NCBI RefSeq assembly: GCF_040500525.1
Contig: NZ_CP159404.1
Location: forward strand, 463,001 to 527,000
DNA length: 64,000 nt
Direction of reading: 5' to 3'
From: Azospirillum formosense
GTDB taxonomy: Bacteria > Pseudomonadota > Alphaproteobacteria > Azospirillales > Azospirillaceae
Numbering within the stretch: the stretch's first letter is position 1; each line of letters starts with the position of its first letter. Made by a program: the position numbers and the translations under genes. The notes below the pieces were generated by a model. The model was not told where the DNA came from and did no database searches. It saw only the letters and a program-made list of their open reading frames with translations. This document shows, one piece after another, positions 17,640-25,409 of the stretch.

Positions 17640-18779
17640 TCAGCCGCCGGTCAGATGGCGGGCGATGATGACGCGCATGATTTCGTTGGTGCCTTCGAGA
17701 ATCTGGTGAACCCGCAGGTCGCGGAAAATCCGCTCGATCGGGTACTCCTTGATGTAGCCGTAGCCGCCGTGAAGCTGCAGCGCCTCGTTCACCACCTGGA
17801 AGCCCGCGTCGGTGGCGAAGCGCTTGGCCATGGCGCAATGGGCCGTCGCCTCCGGCGAGCCGGCGTCGAGGCTGGAGGCGGCGCGGTGCAGCATCAGCCG
17901 GGCGGCGTCCAGTTCCGTCGCCATGTCAGCCAGCTTGAACTGCAAGGCCTGGAAGGCGTTCAGCGGCTTGCCGAACTGCTTGCGCTCCGTCGTGTAGGCG
18001 ATGGTCTGCTCCAGGCAGAAGCGCGCCCCGCCGACCGAGCAGGCGGCGATGTTCAGGCGCCCGCCGTCCAGCCCCTTCATGGCGATGCGGAAGCCCTCCC
18101 CCTCATCGCCGATGCGGTTGGCGACGGGGACGCGGCAGTTCTCGAAGATGACCGCCGAGGTCGGCTGGCTCTTCCAGCCCAGCTTGTGCTCCTGCTTGCC
18201 GAAGGACAGGCCGGGCGTGCCCTTCTCGACGACGATGCAGGAGATGCCCTTGGGGCCCGGCTCGCCGGTGCGGACCATGCAGACATAAACGTCCGACGTT
18301 CCGCCGCCGGAGATGAAGGCCTTCGAGCCGTTCAGCATGTAATGGTCGCCGTCCCGCTCCGCCCGTGTGCGCAGCGAGGCCGCGTCGGACCCCGCGCCCG
18401 GCTCGGTCAGGCAATAGCTGGCGAAATGCTCCATGGTCGTCAGCTTCGGCAGGAAGCGCTCGCGCTGCTCCGGATTGCCGAAGCGGTCGATCATCCAGGA
18501 GGCCATGTTGTGGATGGAGATGTAGGCCGCCGTGGACGGGCAGGCCGCCGACAGCTCCTCGAAGATCAGCGCCGCGTCCAGCCGGCCGAGTCCGGAGCCG
18601 CCGAACTCCTCCCCCACATAGATTCCGGCGAAGCCGAGGGCCGCGGCCTGCCGCAGGGTGTCGACGGGAAAAACGCTGTTCTCATCCCAGTGCGCGGCGT
18701 TCGGCGCCATTTCCTGCTGCGCGAAGTCGCGCGCCGTGTCGCGGAACGCCTGCTGCTCCTCCGAAAGCGCAAAATCCAT
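17640..18779 (-). CDS. Isobutyryl-CoA dehydrogenase-like acyl-CoA dehydrogenase (379 aa)
   Basis: Probably oxidises isobutyryl-CoA to methacrylyl-CoA in valine catabolism, with FAD and ETF. It shows [20 protein letters not shown] and the late motif [21 protein letters not shown]. The ending [19 protein letters not shown], with the catalytic Glu, resembles ACAD8-type isobutyryl-CoA dehydrogenases. The start is set at 18779 ([12 protein letters not shown]): a GGGGAGG site abuts the upstream ATG at 18785 with no spacer but is 6 nt from 18779. It pairs with mmsB downstream. Its promoter region is shared with the divergent MatR-like regulator and contains TCTTGTATACAGAG. Confidence 0.88.
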   Translation of the reverse strand: MDFALSEEQQAFRDTARDFAQQEMAPNAAHWDENSVFPVDTLRQAAALGFAGIYVGEEFGGSGLGRLDAALIFEELSAACPSTAAYISIHNMASWMIDRFGNPEQRERFLPKLTTMEHFASYCLTEPGAGSDAASLRTRAERDGDHYMLNGSKAFISGGGTSDVYVCMVRTGEPGPKGISCIVVEKGTPGLSFGKQEHKLGWKSQPTSAVIFENCRVPVANRIGDEGEGFRIAMKGLDGGRLNIAACSVGGARFCLEQTIAYTTERKQFGKPLNAFQALQFKLADMATELDAARLMLHRAASSLDAGSPEATAHCAMAKRFATDAGFQVVNEALQLHGGYGYIKEYPIERIFRDLRVHQILEGTNEIMRVIIARHLTGG

Positions 18780-18880
18780 GCGCATCCTCCCCAGAACCGC
18801 AGTGGCCCGGAGTCCAAGACGGATCTCCGGTTCTCATTGTTGGGGGGAAGGACTATCATGCTGGATACCCGCTGTCCATC

Positions 18881-18894
18881 TCTTGTATACAGAG
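18881..18894. promoter_or_regulatory. Putative GntR/MatR operator between isobutyryl-CoA dehydrogenase and matR-like genes
   Basis: TCTTGTATACAGAG, with the 8-bp palindrome TGTATACA at 18884-18891. It lies 47 bp upstream of the regulator start and about 100 bp upstream of the divergent operon. It resembles the MatR operator reported in Rhizobium (TCTTGTA/TACACGA, from memory). A related GTATACA core is upstream of matB at 19663. Confidence 0.65.
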
Positions 18895-18940
18895 ACAGGG
18901 GCGGCGGAAGGCCGCGGACGAGGAAGGGGACACGCTCGGG

Positions 18941-19651
18941 ATGAGCGACCGGATTGCCGCCAGCAAGACCGCCGAAGCTGCCGTGGACCGCAAGGGCGCC
19001 ACCCGCGCCGACGAGGTGCGGCTCGCCATCGAGGAGGACATCTTCCTGGGCCGCCTGCGCCCCGGGACGCGGCTGGACGAGGAGAGCCTCGCCCAGCGCT
19101 TCAACATCTCCCGCACCCCGATCCGCGAGGCGATCCTCCAGCTCGTCCATGCCGGGCTGGTGGAGAAGCAGCCGCGCCAGGGGGCGGTGGTGGCGCCGCT
19201 GAAGCTGCACCGCATGGTGCAGATGTTCGAGGTGATGTCGGAAATCGAGGGGCTGTGCGCCCGCTTCGCCGCCCGCCGCATGTCCGAGGAGGAGAAACAG
19301 GCGCTGAAATGCCTGCACGACACCTCGAAGGCGCACATGGAGGCGCGGCAGTTGGACGCCTATTACGCGGTGAACCGCTCCTTCCACGAGGCGGTCCAGG
19401 CGGGCAGCCACAACGAGCCGCTGCAGGAGATCGCGCGCGGCCTGTTCGCCCGGCTGGCCCCCTACCGCCGCTACCAGCTCAACCACCCCGACCGCGTCCA
19501 GGACAGCTTCACCGAGCATGACGACGTGGTAGAGGCGATCCTGGCCGGAGACCCCGAGGCCGCCTACGCCGCCATGCGGCGGCACGTGACCATCCAGATC
19601 GACATCTTCACCGAGTTCGTGTCCATCATGGGCGGAAGCGAAATACAGTAG
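18941..19651 (+). CDS. matR: GntR-family (FCD) transcriptional regulator, MatR-like (236 aa)
   Basis: A ligand-responsive repressor with an N-terminal winged helix (residues about 20-85: ADEVRLAIEEDIFLGRLRPG, LDEESLAQRFNISRTPIREAILQLVHAGLVEKQPRQGAVV). The C-terminal all-helical FCD domain (about 95-225) carries the metal/ligand-type residues of NRSFHEAVQAGSHN, EHDDVVEAILAGD and AAMRRHVTIQ. The start at 18941 (MSDRIAASKTAE) gives family length; the long upstream frame is rejected. It sits between the divergent valine genes and matB, and both flanking promoters carry GTATACA palindromes. The neighbouring malonyl-CoA synthetase and the operator type support MatR function. Symbol given on context, not on a database match. 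Confidence 0.78.
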   Translation: MSDRIAASKTAEAAVDRKGATRADEVRLAIEEDIFLGRLRPGTRLDEESLAQRFNISRTPIREAILQLVHAGLVEKQPRQGAVVAPLKLHRMVQMFEVMSEIEGLCARFAARRMSEEEKQALKCLHDTSKAHMEARQLDAYYAVNRSFHEAVQAGSHNEPLQEIARGLFARLAPYRRYQLNHPDRVQDSFTEHDDVVEAILAGDPEAAYAAMRRHVTIQIDIFTEFVSIMGGSEIQ

Positions 19652-19657
19652 ACCGTC

Positions 19658-19672
19658 TTTCCGTATACAAAG
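19658..19672. promoter_or_regulatory. Putative MatR-like operator upstream of matB
   Basis: TTTCCGTATACAAAG, sharing the core GTATACA with the site at 18881-18894, located 71 bp upstream of the matB start and just after the matR stop. Less symmetrical than the first site. Confidence 0.5.
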
Positions 19673-19742
19673 CTATGGCCGACGGCATGCGCCTGTGCTA
19701 AATCCTGGACACCGGATCACCGGGTGCATGGAGGGAATCACA

Positions 19743-21299
19743 ATGTCCGACGTGGGTGGCAATCTGTTCGAGCTGTTCCGTTCCCGCTTTCCGGCGGACC
19801 GCAGCCGCCCCTTCGCCGAGACCGAGCCCGGCACCGACAAGGCGCGCACCGTCACCTACGGCGACCTCGAGGCGCTGACCGGCCGCTACGCCAACCTGCT
19901 CGCCGACCTCGGCCTGAAGAAGGGCGACCGGGTCGCCGTGCAGGTGGAGAAGTCGGTCGAGAACATCATCCTCTACCTCGCCACGGTGCGGGCGGGCGGC
20001 GTCTTCCTGCCGCTGAACCCGGCCTACACGAAGGCGGAGGTCGAGTATTTCCTGACCGACGCGGAGCCGCACGTCTTCGTCGCCCGCCCCGAATCCGCCG
20101 ACGCGCTGCGCGAGGTCGCCGACAAGGCCAAGGTCGCCCACCTGCTGACGCTCGGCACCCATGGCGAGGGCACGCTGCCGGAACAGGCCGCCGGAAAGGG
20201 CACGGACTTCGCGACCGTCCCGGCGGCGGCCGACGATCTCGCCGCGATCCTCTACACCTCCGGCACCACCGGGCGGTCGAAGGGCGCGATGATGAGCCAC
20301 CGCAACCTCGGCTCCAACGCGCTGACGCTGCACAAGTACTGGGGCTTCCAGCCGGACGACGTGCTGCTGCACGCCCTGCCGATCTTCCACACGCACGGCC
20401 TGTTCGTGGCGACCAACTGCGTGCTGCTGAACGGCTCCTCCATGCTGTTCCTGCCGAAGTTCGACGCCGAGCAGGTGATGGGGCTGCTGCCGCGCGCCAC
20501 GGTGATGATGGGCGTGCCGACCTTCTACACCCGCCTGCTCGCCCACCCCGGCCTGACGCGCGAGGCGACGGCGCACATGCGGCTGTTCGTCTCCGGCTCG
20601 GCGCCGCTGCTCGCCGACACGCACAAGGAGTTCTCCGCCCGCACCGGCCACGCCATCCTGGAGCGCTACGGCATGACGGAGACCGGCATGCTGACCTCCA
20701 ACCCGCTGGACGGCGACCGCATCCCCGGCACGGTCGGCTTCCCGCTGCCTGAGGTGTCCGTGCGCGTCGTTGACCCGGAGACCGGCGCATCGCTCGGCAC
20801 CGACGAGATCGGCATCATTGAGGTGGCCGGACCGAACGTGTTCTCCGGCTATTGGCGGATGCCCGAGAAGACGAAGCAGGAGATCAAGCCGGACGGCTTC
20901 TTCATCACCGGCGACGTCGGCAAGGTGGACGGGCGCGGCTATGTGCACATCGTCGGGCGGGCCAAGGACCTCATCATCTCCGGAGGCTTCAACGTCTACC
21001 CGAAGGAGGTCGAGACGGTCATCGACGGCATCGACGGCGTGGTCGAATCGGCGGTGGTCGGCGTGCCGCACCCCGACTTCGGCGAGGCGGTGACCGCCGT
21101 CGTCCTGCGCAAGCCCGGCAGCGCCGCGCCGGACGAGGCCGCGGTGATCGCCGTCTGCAAGGAGCAGCTCGCCAACTTCAAGGTGCCCAAGCGCGTCTTC
21201 TTCATGGACGAGCTGCCGCGCAACGCCATGGGCAAGGTGCAGAAGAACCTGCTGCGCGACGTCCACAAGGACCTGTTCACCGCGGCGAAGGCGGGCTGA
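19743..21299 (+). CDS. matB: Malonyl-CoA synthetase (518 aa)
   Basis: Activates malonate, and in many family members methylmalonate, to the CoA ester with ATP. The canonical P-loop is LYTSGTTGRSKGAMMSH (near residue 165). MatB-like blocks are LHALPIFHTHGLFVATNCVL, SMLFLPKFDAEQVM and ERYGMTETGMLTSNPLDGD. The hinge is GYVHIVGRAKDLIISGGFNVYPKEVE, and the C-terminal catalytic Lys is in LPRNAMGKVQKNLLRD. Start 19743 (MSDVGGNLFELF). It follows matR directly. No malonyl-CoA decarboxylase (matA) or malonate carrier (matC) is adjacent, so the product may feed fatty acid or polyketide synthesis, or methylmalonate handling linked to the valine genes. Confidence 0.92.
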   Translation: MSDVGGNLFELFRSRFPADRSRPFAETEPGTDKARTVTYGDLEALTGRYANLLADLGLKKGDRVAVQVEKSVENIILYLATVRAGGVFLPLNPAYTKAEVEYFLTDAEPHVFVARPESADALREVADKAKVAHLLTLGTHGEGTLPEQAAGKGTDFATVPAAADDLAAILYTSGTTGRSKGAMMSHRNLGSNALTLHKYWGFQPDDVLLHALPIFHTHGLFVATNCVLLNGSSMLFLPKFDAEQVMGLLPRATVMMGVPTFYTRLLAHPGLTREATAHMRLFVSGSAPLLADTHKEFSARTGHAILERYGMTETGMLTSNPLDGDRIPGTVGFPLPEVSVRVVDPETGASLGTDEIGIIEVAGPNVFSGYWRMPEKTKQEIKPDGFFITGDVGKVDGRGYVHIVGRAKDLIISGGFNVYPKEVETVIDGIDGVVESAVVGVPHPDFGEAVTAVVLRKPGSAAPDEAAVIAVCKEQLANFKVPKRVFFMDELPRNAMGKVQKNLLRDVHKDLFTAAKAG

Positions 21300-21388
21300 G
21301 AAGGGCCCGGCTTCCTTTCTCCGGCCAAATCCGGATAAGGTTCGGCGCCCGCTCCGCCCGGCGGGTTCTGGACAGGCCATCGGCGACT

Positions 21389-21406
21389 CGATACGCTGCC
21401 GTATGG
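21389..21406. promoter_or_regulatory. Putative TetR autoregulatory operator
   Basis: CGATACG-ctgc-CGTATGG, one mismatch from the palindrome at 4397-4414 upstream of liuA, 18 bp before the TetR start at 21424. It would overlap an alternative start at 21403, which argues for 21424. Confidence 0.72.
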
Positions 21407-21423
21407 TCTCCGGAGTGTTGCCG

Positions 21424-21990
21424 ATGGAAGCGAAGACGCTGAACCGTGAATCCTGGCTGTCCGCCGCCTTCTCCGCCCTGGCGGAGGGCGGCGTCGAACA
21501 GGTGCGGGTCGAGCTTCTGGCCAAGCGGCTGAAGGTGACCAAGGGCAGCTTCTACTGGCACTTTCGCGACCGGATGGAGCTGGTCGAGGCGATGCTGGAA
21601 GGCTGGAAGACCGGCCGCATCGAGGCGATCAAGGCGCAGACCCGTCTGGACGGCCGCACGCCGGCCGAGGGGCTGCGCTACGTGCTGTCGCTGTACGGCG
21701 GCAGCAGCAACCCGCGCGGCATCGCCATCGAGCTGGCGATGCGCGACTGGGCGCGCCGCGATCCCCGCGCGTCCGAGATCGTGGCGGAGGTCGACCGCGA
21801 GCGCCTGCGCTGCGTGTCGGACCTGTTCGCCGGGATGGGCTTGGCCCCTGACGACGCCTTCGCGCGGGCGTATCTGTTCTATTCGTTCATCTTCGGGGAA
21901 GGGCTGCTCGCCCGCTCCGCCGCGCCGGACCGCTTCGAGAAGGCGCGGGACATCTGCGGGAAGGTTCTGGTGCCGGAGGGGGCTTCTTAA
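21424..21990 (+). CDS. TetR-family regulator, candidate regulator of the leucine operon (188 aa)
   Basis: N-terminal TetR helix-turn-helix (residues about 5-60: LNRESWLSAAFSALAEGG, VRVELLAKRLKVTKGSFYWHFRDRMELVEAMLEGW), followed by a helical ligand-binding domain. The start at 21424 (MEAKTLNRES) follows CCGGAG; the ATG at 21403 lies inside a palindrome and is less likely. That palindrome (21389-21406) is one mismatch from the operator repeated upstream of liuA, so the protein probably represses itself and the leucine/isovalerate operon 17 kb away. TetR-type LiuQ regulators of leucine catabolism have been described in betaproteobacteria; whether this is an orthologue is not known. Located 124 bp after matB. 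Confidence 0.82.
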   Translation: MEAKTLNRESWLSAAFSALAEGGVEQVRVELLAKRLKVTKGSFYWHFRDRMELVEAMLEGWKTGRIEAIKAQTRLDGRTPAEGLRYVLSLYGGSSNPRGIAIELAMRDWARRDPRASEIVAEVDRERLRCVSDLFAGMGLAPDDAFARAYLFYSFIFGEGLLARSAAPDRFEKARDICGKVLVPEGAS

Positions 21991-22006
21991 AGCTCGCAGA
22001 GCGTTG

Positions 22007-22112
22007 CCCCACCCTTCCCACGGCTTCGCCGCGGGCCCCTTCCCTCCCCCGCTTCGCAGGAGAGGGAGACCAATCCCCTCCCCTGCGAAGCGGGGGAGGG
22101 TTAGGGTGGGGG
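22007..22112. repeat. Dispersed GC-rich intergenic repeat, copy R5
   Basis: A 106-bp element mixing both types: left half CCCACCCTTCCCACGGCTTC and right half with CCCTGCGAAGCGGGGGAGGG followed by TTAGGGTGGGGG. Between the convergent TetR and DUF2336 genes. Confidence 0.87.
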
Positions 22113-22134
22113 CAAGCGTCGCCCCACCCGCAAG

Positions 22135-23313
22135 TTACGTCCCCGTCCCGCGCACCGGAGCGAAGGGCAAGCCCGCCTGATCCAGCGCGCGGTCGATCAC
22201 ATCGTCGGACGCGCCATCGAACAGCTGCAGCAGCAGCTCGTCCACCGCCCACTCGTTGGTCGGGGTCATGGCGGCGAACAGGTCGGCCATCACCTCCGCC
22301 TGGAAATCGTCGCGTCGGTTGTCGCTGCCCTCGTAGCCCATGCGCTTGGCGGTGGCGATGGCCACCTGGAAGGGCGGCACCAGGACCGGCGCGACCGACG
22401 CCTTCTTCAGCACCGCCCGCAGCCCCAGCGCTCCATCGTCCCAGGCTAGCTTGCGGGCGTTCTCCGCCGGGATGCCGGCCTTCGCCCCCAACCCCGCCGC
22501 GAACAGCGCCACGTCGCCGGCGCACAGCACGCGGAAGAGCAGCGCCGCGGTGAAGCGTCCATTGGCGTGCAGCCAGCGGGCCACCGCCTCCACATCCTCC
22601 GAGCCGCGGAGCGCCGGACGCAGCAGCCGCAGCGTCGCCGATTCGCGCCCGCGGTTGGCCAGCCGGTCCACCAGATCCCTGGACAGGCCATGGCTGTGGG
22701 CCAGCGTGGCGCGCACCGCGTCGGAGACGAAGGCGACCAGCCGCTCCACCACGGCCAGCGGCAGGCCGGGGCGGGTCGCCGCGGCCTCGCTGACCATGCG
22801 CACCCGGCCGAAGCGGTCCAAGGCCCGGTGCAGCGCCGGCTCCGCCAGCTCCGCGCCGGGGTTGCGCAGCAGCGCGGTCACCACCGCGACGTTGCCGGTC
22901 TCGACGACGGCCCCGGCCACCCGCGCCGACACGGTGTGGCGGTTGGCGACGGCCATGTGCTTGCCGGCGTCGGGGTCCGCCAGCACGTCGAGCAGCAGCT
23001 CGTCGCTGAGGCTTCCGGCGTCGCGCAGGATCGGGAAGGCCACGCGGGCCACGTCCTTCACCAGCCGCTCGGCCAGCTCCGCCGTCAGCATGGCGTTGTT
23101 GCGGATCTGCCAGGCCACCGCCTCGCGCACCGCCACCTGGGCGTCGGCGGCGAAGCAGTGCATGACCTCCAGAGCCAGCGACCGCTCGGCGTCGGTCAGC
23201 CCGCCTTTCTCCAGATCGCCGGCCAGCTTCTGCATCGTGTCGATGCGGGCCTCCGCCGACGAGGAGTCGAGCAGGCGCTCGACGTCGCGGATGGACAGGG
23301 ATGAGTCGGTCAT
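22135..23313 (-). CDS. DUF2336 domain-containing protein (392 aa)
   Basis: A conserved alphaproteobacterial family of unknown biochemical role. The protein is helical and HEAT-like throughout. N-terminal SIRDVERLLDSSSAEARIDTM is followed by repeated helices with ADAQVAVREAVAWQIRNN, LADPDAGKHMAVANRHTVS and LIDRLANRG-like blocks. The C-terminal half, RRDDFQAEVMADLFAAMTP, is unassigned. No signal peptide or membrane segment. Start 23313 (MTDSSLSIRDVER); the upstream frame to 23940 is rejected because it runs through the MarR gene. It lies 50 bp after the MarR-family gene on the same strand and may be cotranscribed. DUF2336 proteins have been linked to motility or stress genes in some species, which I cannot confirm here. 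Confidence 0.75.
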   Translation of the reverse strand: MTDSSLSIRDVERLLDSSSAEARIDTMQKLAGDLEKGGLTDAERSLALEVMHCFAADAQVAVREAVAWQIRNNAMLTAELAERLVKDVARVAFPILRDAGSLSDELLLDVLADPDAGKHMAVANRHTVSARVAGAVVETGNVAVVTALLRNPGAELAEPALHRALDRFGRVRMVSEAAATRPGLPLAVVERLVAFVSDAVRATLAHSHGLSRDLVDRLANRGRESATLRLLRPALRGSEDVEAVARWLHANGRFTAALLFRVLCAGDVALFAAGLGAKAGIPAENARKLAWDDGALGLRAVLKKASVAPVLVPPFQVAIATAKRMGYEGSDNRRDDFQAEVMADLFAAMTPTNEWAVDELLLQLFDGASDDVIDRALDQAGLPFAPVRGTGT

Positions 23314-23363
23314 GTGCGGATGCCTGCGGATGGGAGGTGCATAAGACGGTTCAACCAAGACCC

Positions 23364-23885
23364 TCAATCGAGGCCCTGGCCGGCGTAGCGGACCATGTCG
23401 CCCCAGATGCGGTCGAGCCGGCGCAGCGTGCGGTAGGCGGCCTTCAGGTCCGCCGCCTCCGCCTCGTTGCGGACCAGCGCTGTGGCCTGCACCTGCTCCA
23501 GCTTGAACAGCTCGTCGCGCAGCGTCCGACCCTTGTCGGTCAGGCGCAGGCGGGCCGTGCGGCGGTCGCGCTGGCTGGCCCCGCGGTCGATGTAGCCGGC
23601 CTCCACCAGGATCTTCAGGCTGTAGGAGGCGTTGGACCCCAGATAATAGCCGCGCTCCATCAGGTCGCGGACCGACGGCTCGTCGTCGCCGATCAGCATG
23701 ACCATCAGCGCCTGGACCGGCCCGATGTCGTCGATCCCCTGCCGCAGCAGGCCGGCCCGCACGACGTCGAGAAACCGGCGGTGCATCCGCTCGATCAACC
23801 GGGCGAGCCCGTGATACTCGGCCAGCTCCGCCGCATCGATGGCGTCTGGCTTTGATTCGGCACCCGCCCGGCGCTGCGTGCTCAT
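23364..23885 (-). CDS. MarR-family winged-helix transcriptional regulator (173 aa)
   Basis: Dimeric winged-helix protein. The core is residues about 45-140: VQALMVMLIGDDEPSVRDLMERGYYLGSNASYSLKILVEAGYID, then RGASQRDRRTARLRLTDKGRTLRDEL, the wing with the conserved D-R-R of MarR proteins. The N-terminal extension (MSTQRRAGAESKPDAIDAAE) is polar. Start 23885. It lies 14 bp after galE on the same strand and 50 bp before the DUF2336 gene. The target is unknown; two direct AAATATTC repeats upstream of galE are a candidate site if galE and this gene share a promoter. Confidence 0.85.
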   Translation of the reverse strand: MSTQRRAGAESKPDAIDAAELAEYHGLARLIERMHRRFLDVVRAGLLRQGIDDIGPVQALMVMLIGDDEPSVRDLMERGYYLGSNASYSLKILVEAGYIDRGASQRDRRTARLRLTDKGRTLRDELFKLEQVQATALVRNEAEAADLKAAYRTLRRLDRIWGDMVRYAGQGLD

Positions 23886-23899
23886 CCCTCGTTTCTCCG

Positions 23900-24919
23900 T
23901 CACTCGGCGGCCTGCGCCACGGCCGGGCCGCGGTAGCCACCCGGATGGCGGCGGCGCCATGCCCACGCGCTGCCGATGATGCTGTCCAGATCGGGGAAGC
24001 GCGGGGTCCAGCCCAACTCGCCCCGGATGCGCTCCGACGAGGCGATCAGCACCGCCGGATCGCCGGCGCGGCGCGGCCCGACCGTGACCGGGACCCTCAG
24101 GCCGGTGACCCGCTCCGTCGCCTCGATCACCTGGCGGACGCTGTAGCCCGTGCCGTTGCCCAGGTTGTAGCGGACGCTGCGCGTCTCCAGGGCCGGCAGC
24201 ACCCGCAGGTGCGCGTCGGCGAGGTCGCAGACATGGATGTAGTCGCGCACGCAGGTGCCGTCCGCCGTCGGGTAGTCGTCGCCGAAGATCTCGATGTGCG
24301 AGCGCCGGCCGCTGGCCGCGTCGAGCACCAGCGGGATCAGGTGGGTCTCCGGGGCGTGGTCCTCGCCCAGCGTGCCGTTCGGGTGCGCGCCGGCGGCGTT
24401 GAAGTAGCGCAGGCAGGCGGAGCGCAGGCCGTGGCAGCGGTCCGCCCAGTGCAGCGCGCGCTCGATGAAGAACTTGGACTCGCCGTAGGGGCTGCCCGGG
24501 TCGATGGTGGTCTCCTCGTCGATCGGCAGGCGCTCCGGCGTGCCGAACAGGTTGGCGGTCGAGGAGAAGACCATCTTGCGAACGCCCGCCGTGGTCGCCG
24601 CACGGATCAGGTTCAGCGAGTTGACGGTGTTGCCGTGCAGATAGAGATGCGGGTCGCGCATCGACTCACCGACCAGCGACAGCGCGGCGAAATGGAACAC
24701 CGCGTCGAAGCGCCACTCGGCGAAGACGCGGGTCAGCGCGTCGGTATCGGCAAGGTCGGCCTCCACGAAGGCGGCGTCGGACGGCACGGCGGCGCGGTGG
24801 CCCTGGCGCAGGTTGTCGAGGACGACGACCCGGAAGCCGCGGTCGAGCAGTTCGGCCACGCAGTGACTGCCGACATAGCCGGCACCGCCGGTCACGAGTA
24901 CGGTCTGGGGCGTGTTCAT
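23900..24919 (-). CDS. galE: UDP-glucose 4-epimerase (339 aa)
   Basis: Interconverts UDP-glucose and UDP-galactose to supply galactose for surface polysaccharide. The NAD-binding motif is TGGAGYVGSHCVAELLDRG at the N terminus. The catalytic YxxxK is in GSPYGESKFFIERAL (near residue 150), and AGAHPNGTLGEDHAPETHLIPL and YPTADGTCVRDYIHVCDLA are characteristic GalE blocks. The start at 24919 (MNTPQTVLVTGG) gives standard length. It stands just upstream, in the opposite direction, of the secretion/glycan island beginning at 25410, consistent with exopolysaccharide precursor supply. Azospirillum galE is often called exoB. Confidence 0.93.
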   Translation of the reverse strand: MNTPQTVLVTGGAGYVGSHCVAELLDRGFRVVVLDNLRQGHRAAVPSDAAFVEADLADTDALTRVFAEWRFDAVFHFAALSLVGESMRDPHLYLHGNTVNSLNLIRAATTAGVRKMVFSSTANLFGTPERLPIDEETTIDPGSPYGESKFFIERALHWADRCHGLRSACLRYFNAAGAHPNGTLGEDHAPETHLIPLVLDAASGRRSHIEIFGDDYPTADGTCVRDYIHVCDLADAHLRVLPALETRSVRYNLGNGTGYSVRQVIEATERVTGLRVPVTVGPRRAGDPAVLIASSERIRGELGWTPRFPDLDSIIGSAWAWRRRHPGGYRGPAVAQAAE

Positions 24920-24922
24920 CGT

Positions 24923-24950
24923 AAATATTCCTTGGATTTGAGAAATATTC
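24923..24950. promoter_or_regulatory. Direct repeat AAATATTC upstream of galE
   Basis: Two copies of AAATATTC, starting at 24923 and 24943, 20 bp apart (two helical turns), immediately upstream of the galE start codon. Could be an operator for the MarR protein or another regulator. Confidence 0.4.
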
Positions 24951-25102
24951 GTCAGTCCAGGCACCCGCCGGCATCAAAGGATCGTACATCCCCCGGTGGC
25001 AAGTGCAAGAGTTCCGCGATGCACCATGCCGCCAATTCAGACGGAAGGCCAGTTGACGAAAAAGAGACACGGGCACCGGGAAATGCTCGGAGCACCATCG
25101 GA

Positions 25103-25125
25103 AAAATGTTTTGGAACAACATTTT
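25103..25125. promoter_or_regulatory. Perfect inverted repeat AAAATGTT-N7-AACATTTT
   Basis: 8-bp arms around TTGGAAC, AT-rich within GC-rich surroundings, 285 bp upstream of the type I secretion ABC gene. Symmetry and base composition suggest a regulator site; the binding protein is unknown. Confidence 0.5.
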
Positions 25126-25409
25126 ACAGCGCTGCAAGTACCCCTTTCGATCATCGCCGGACGGGGTAAGGGCTTAAAGTTGTCACACGCCGCAGCGCAG
25201 CGCCGGACGTAAGCGGAAACGGCGCGCGGCACGCTCCCCGCAATGGGCGGCCTTTGTCCGGACTTCGTCTCAAAAGGACTTCATGCGGCACGGCCGCGCC
25301 TCAACAATTCGTTAACCATGAAACCCTTTGCATGACCGGCTTCATGGCCCGCCCCACGGCGCGAGTGCGCGGGGACTCCGGAACGCGGGACGCAAGAAAA
25401 GGAATCGGC

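Larger units (their letters stand above)
24920..25409. other. Intergenic region between galE and the type I secretion operon
   Basis: 490 bp of lower GC with divergent promoters. It contains two direct AAATATTC copies 20 bp apart next to galE (24923-24930, 24943-24950). It also has an 8-bp perfect inverted repeat AAAATGTT-N7-AACATTTT (25103-25125) and TTAACCAT (25312-25319), 98 bp before the secretion ABC gene. No convincing additional gene seen. Confidence 0.6.
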
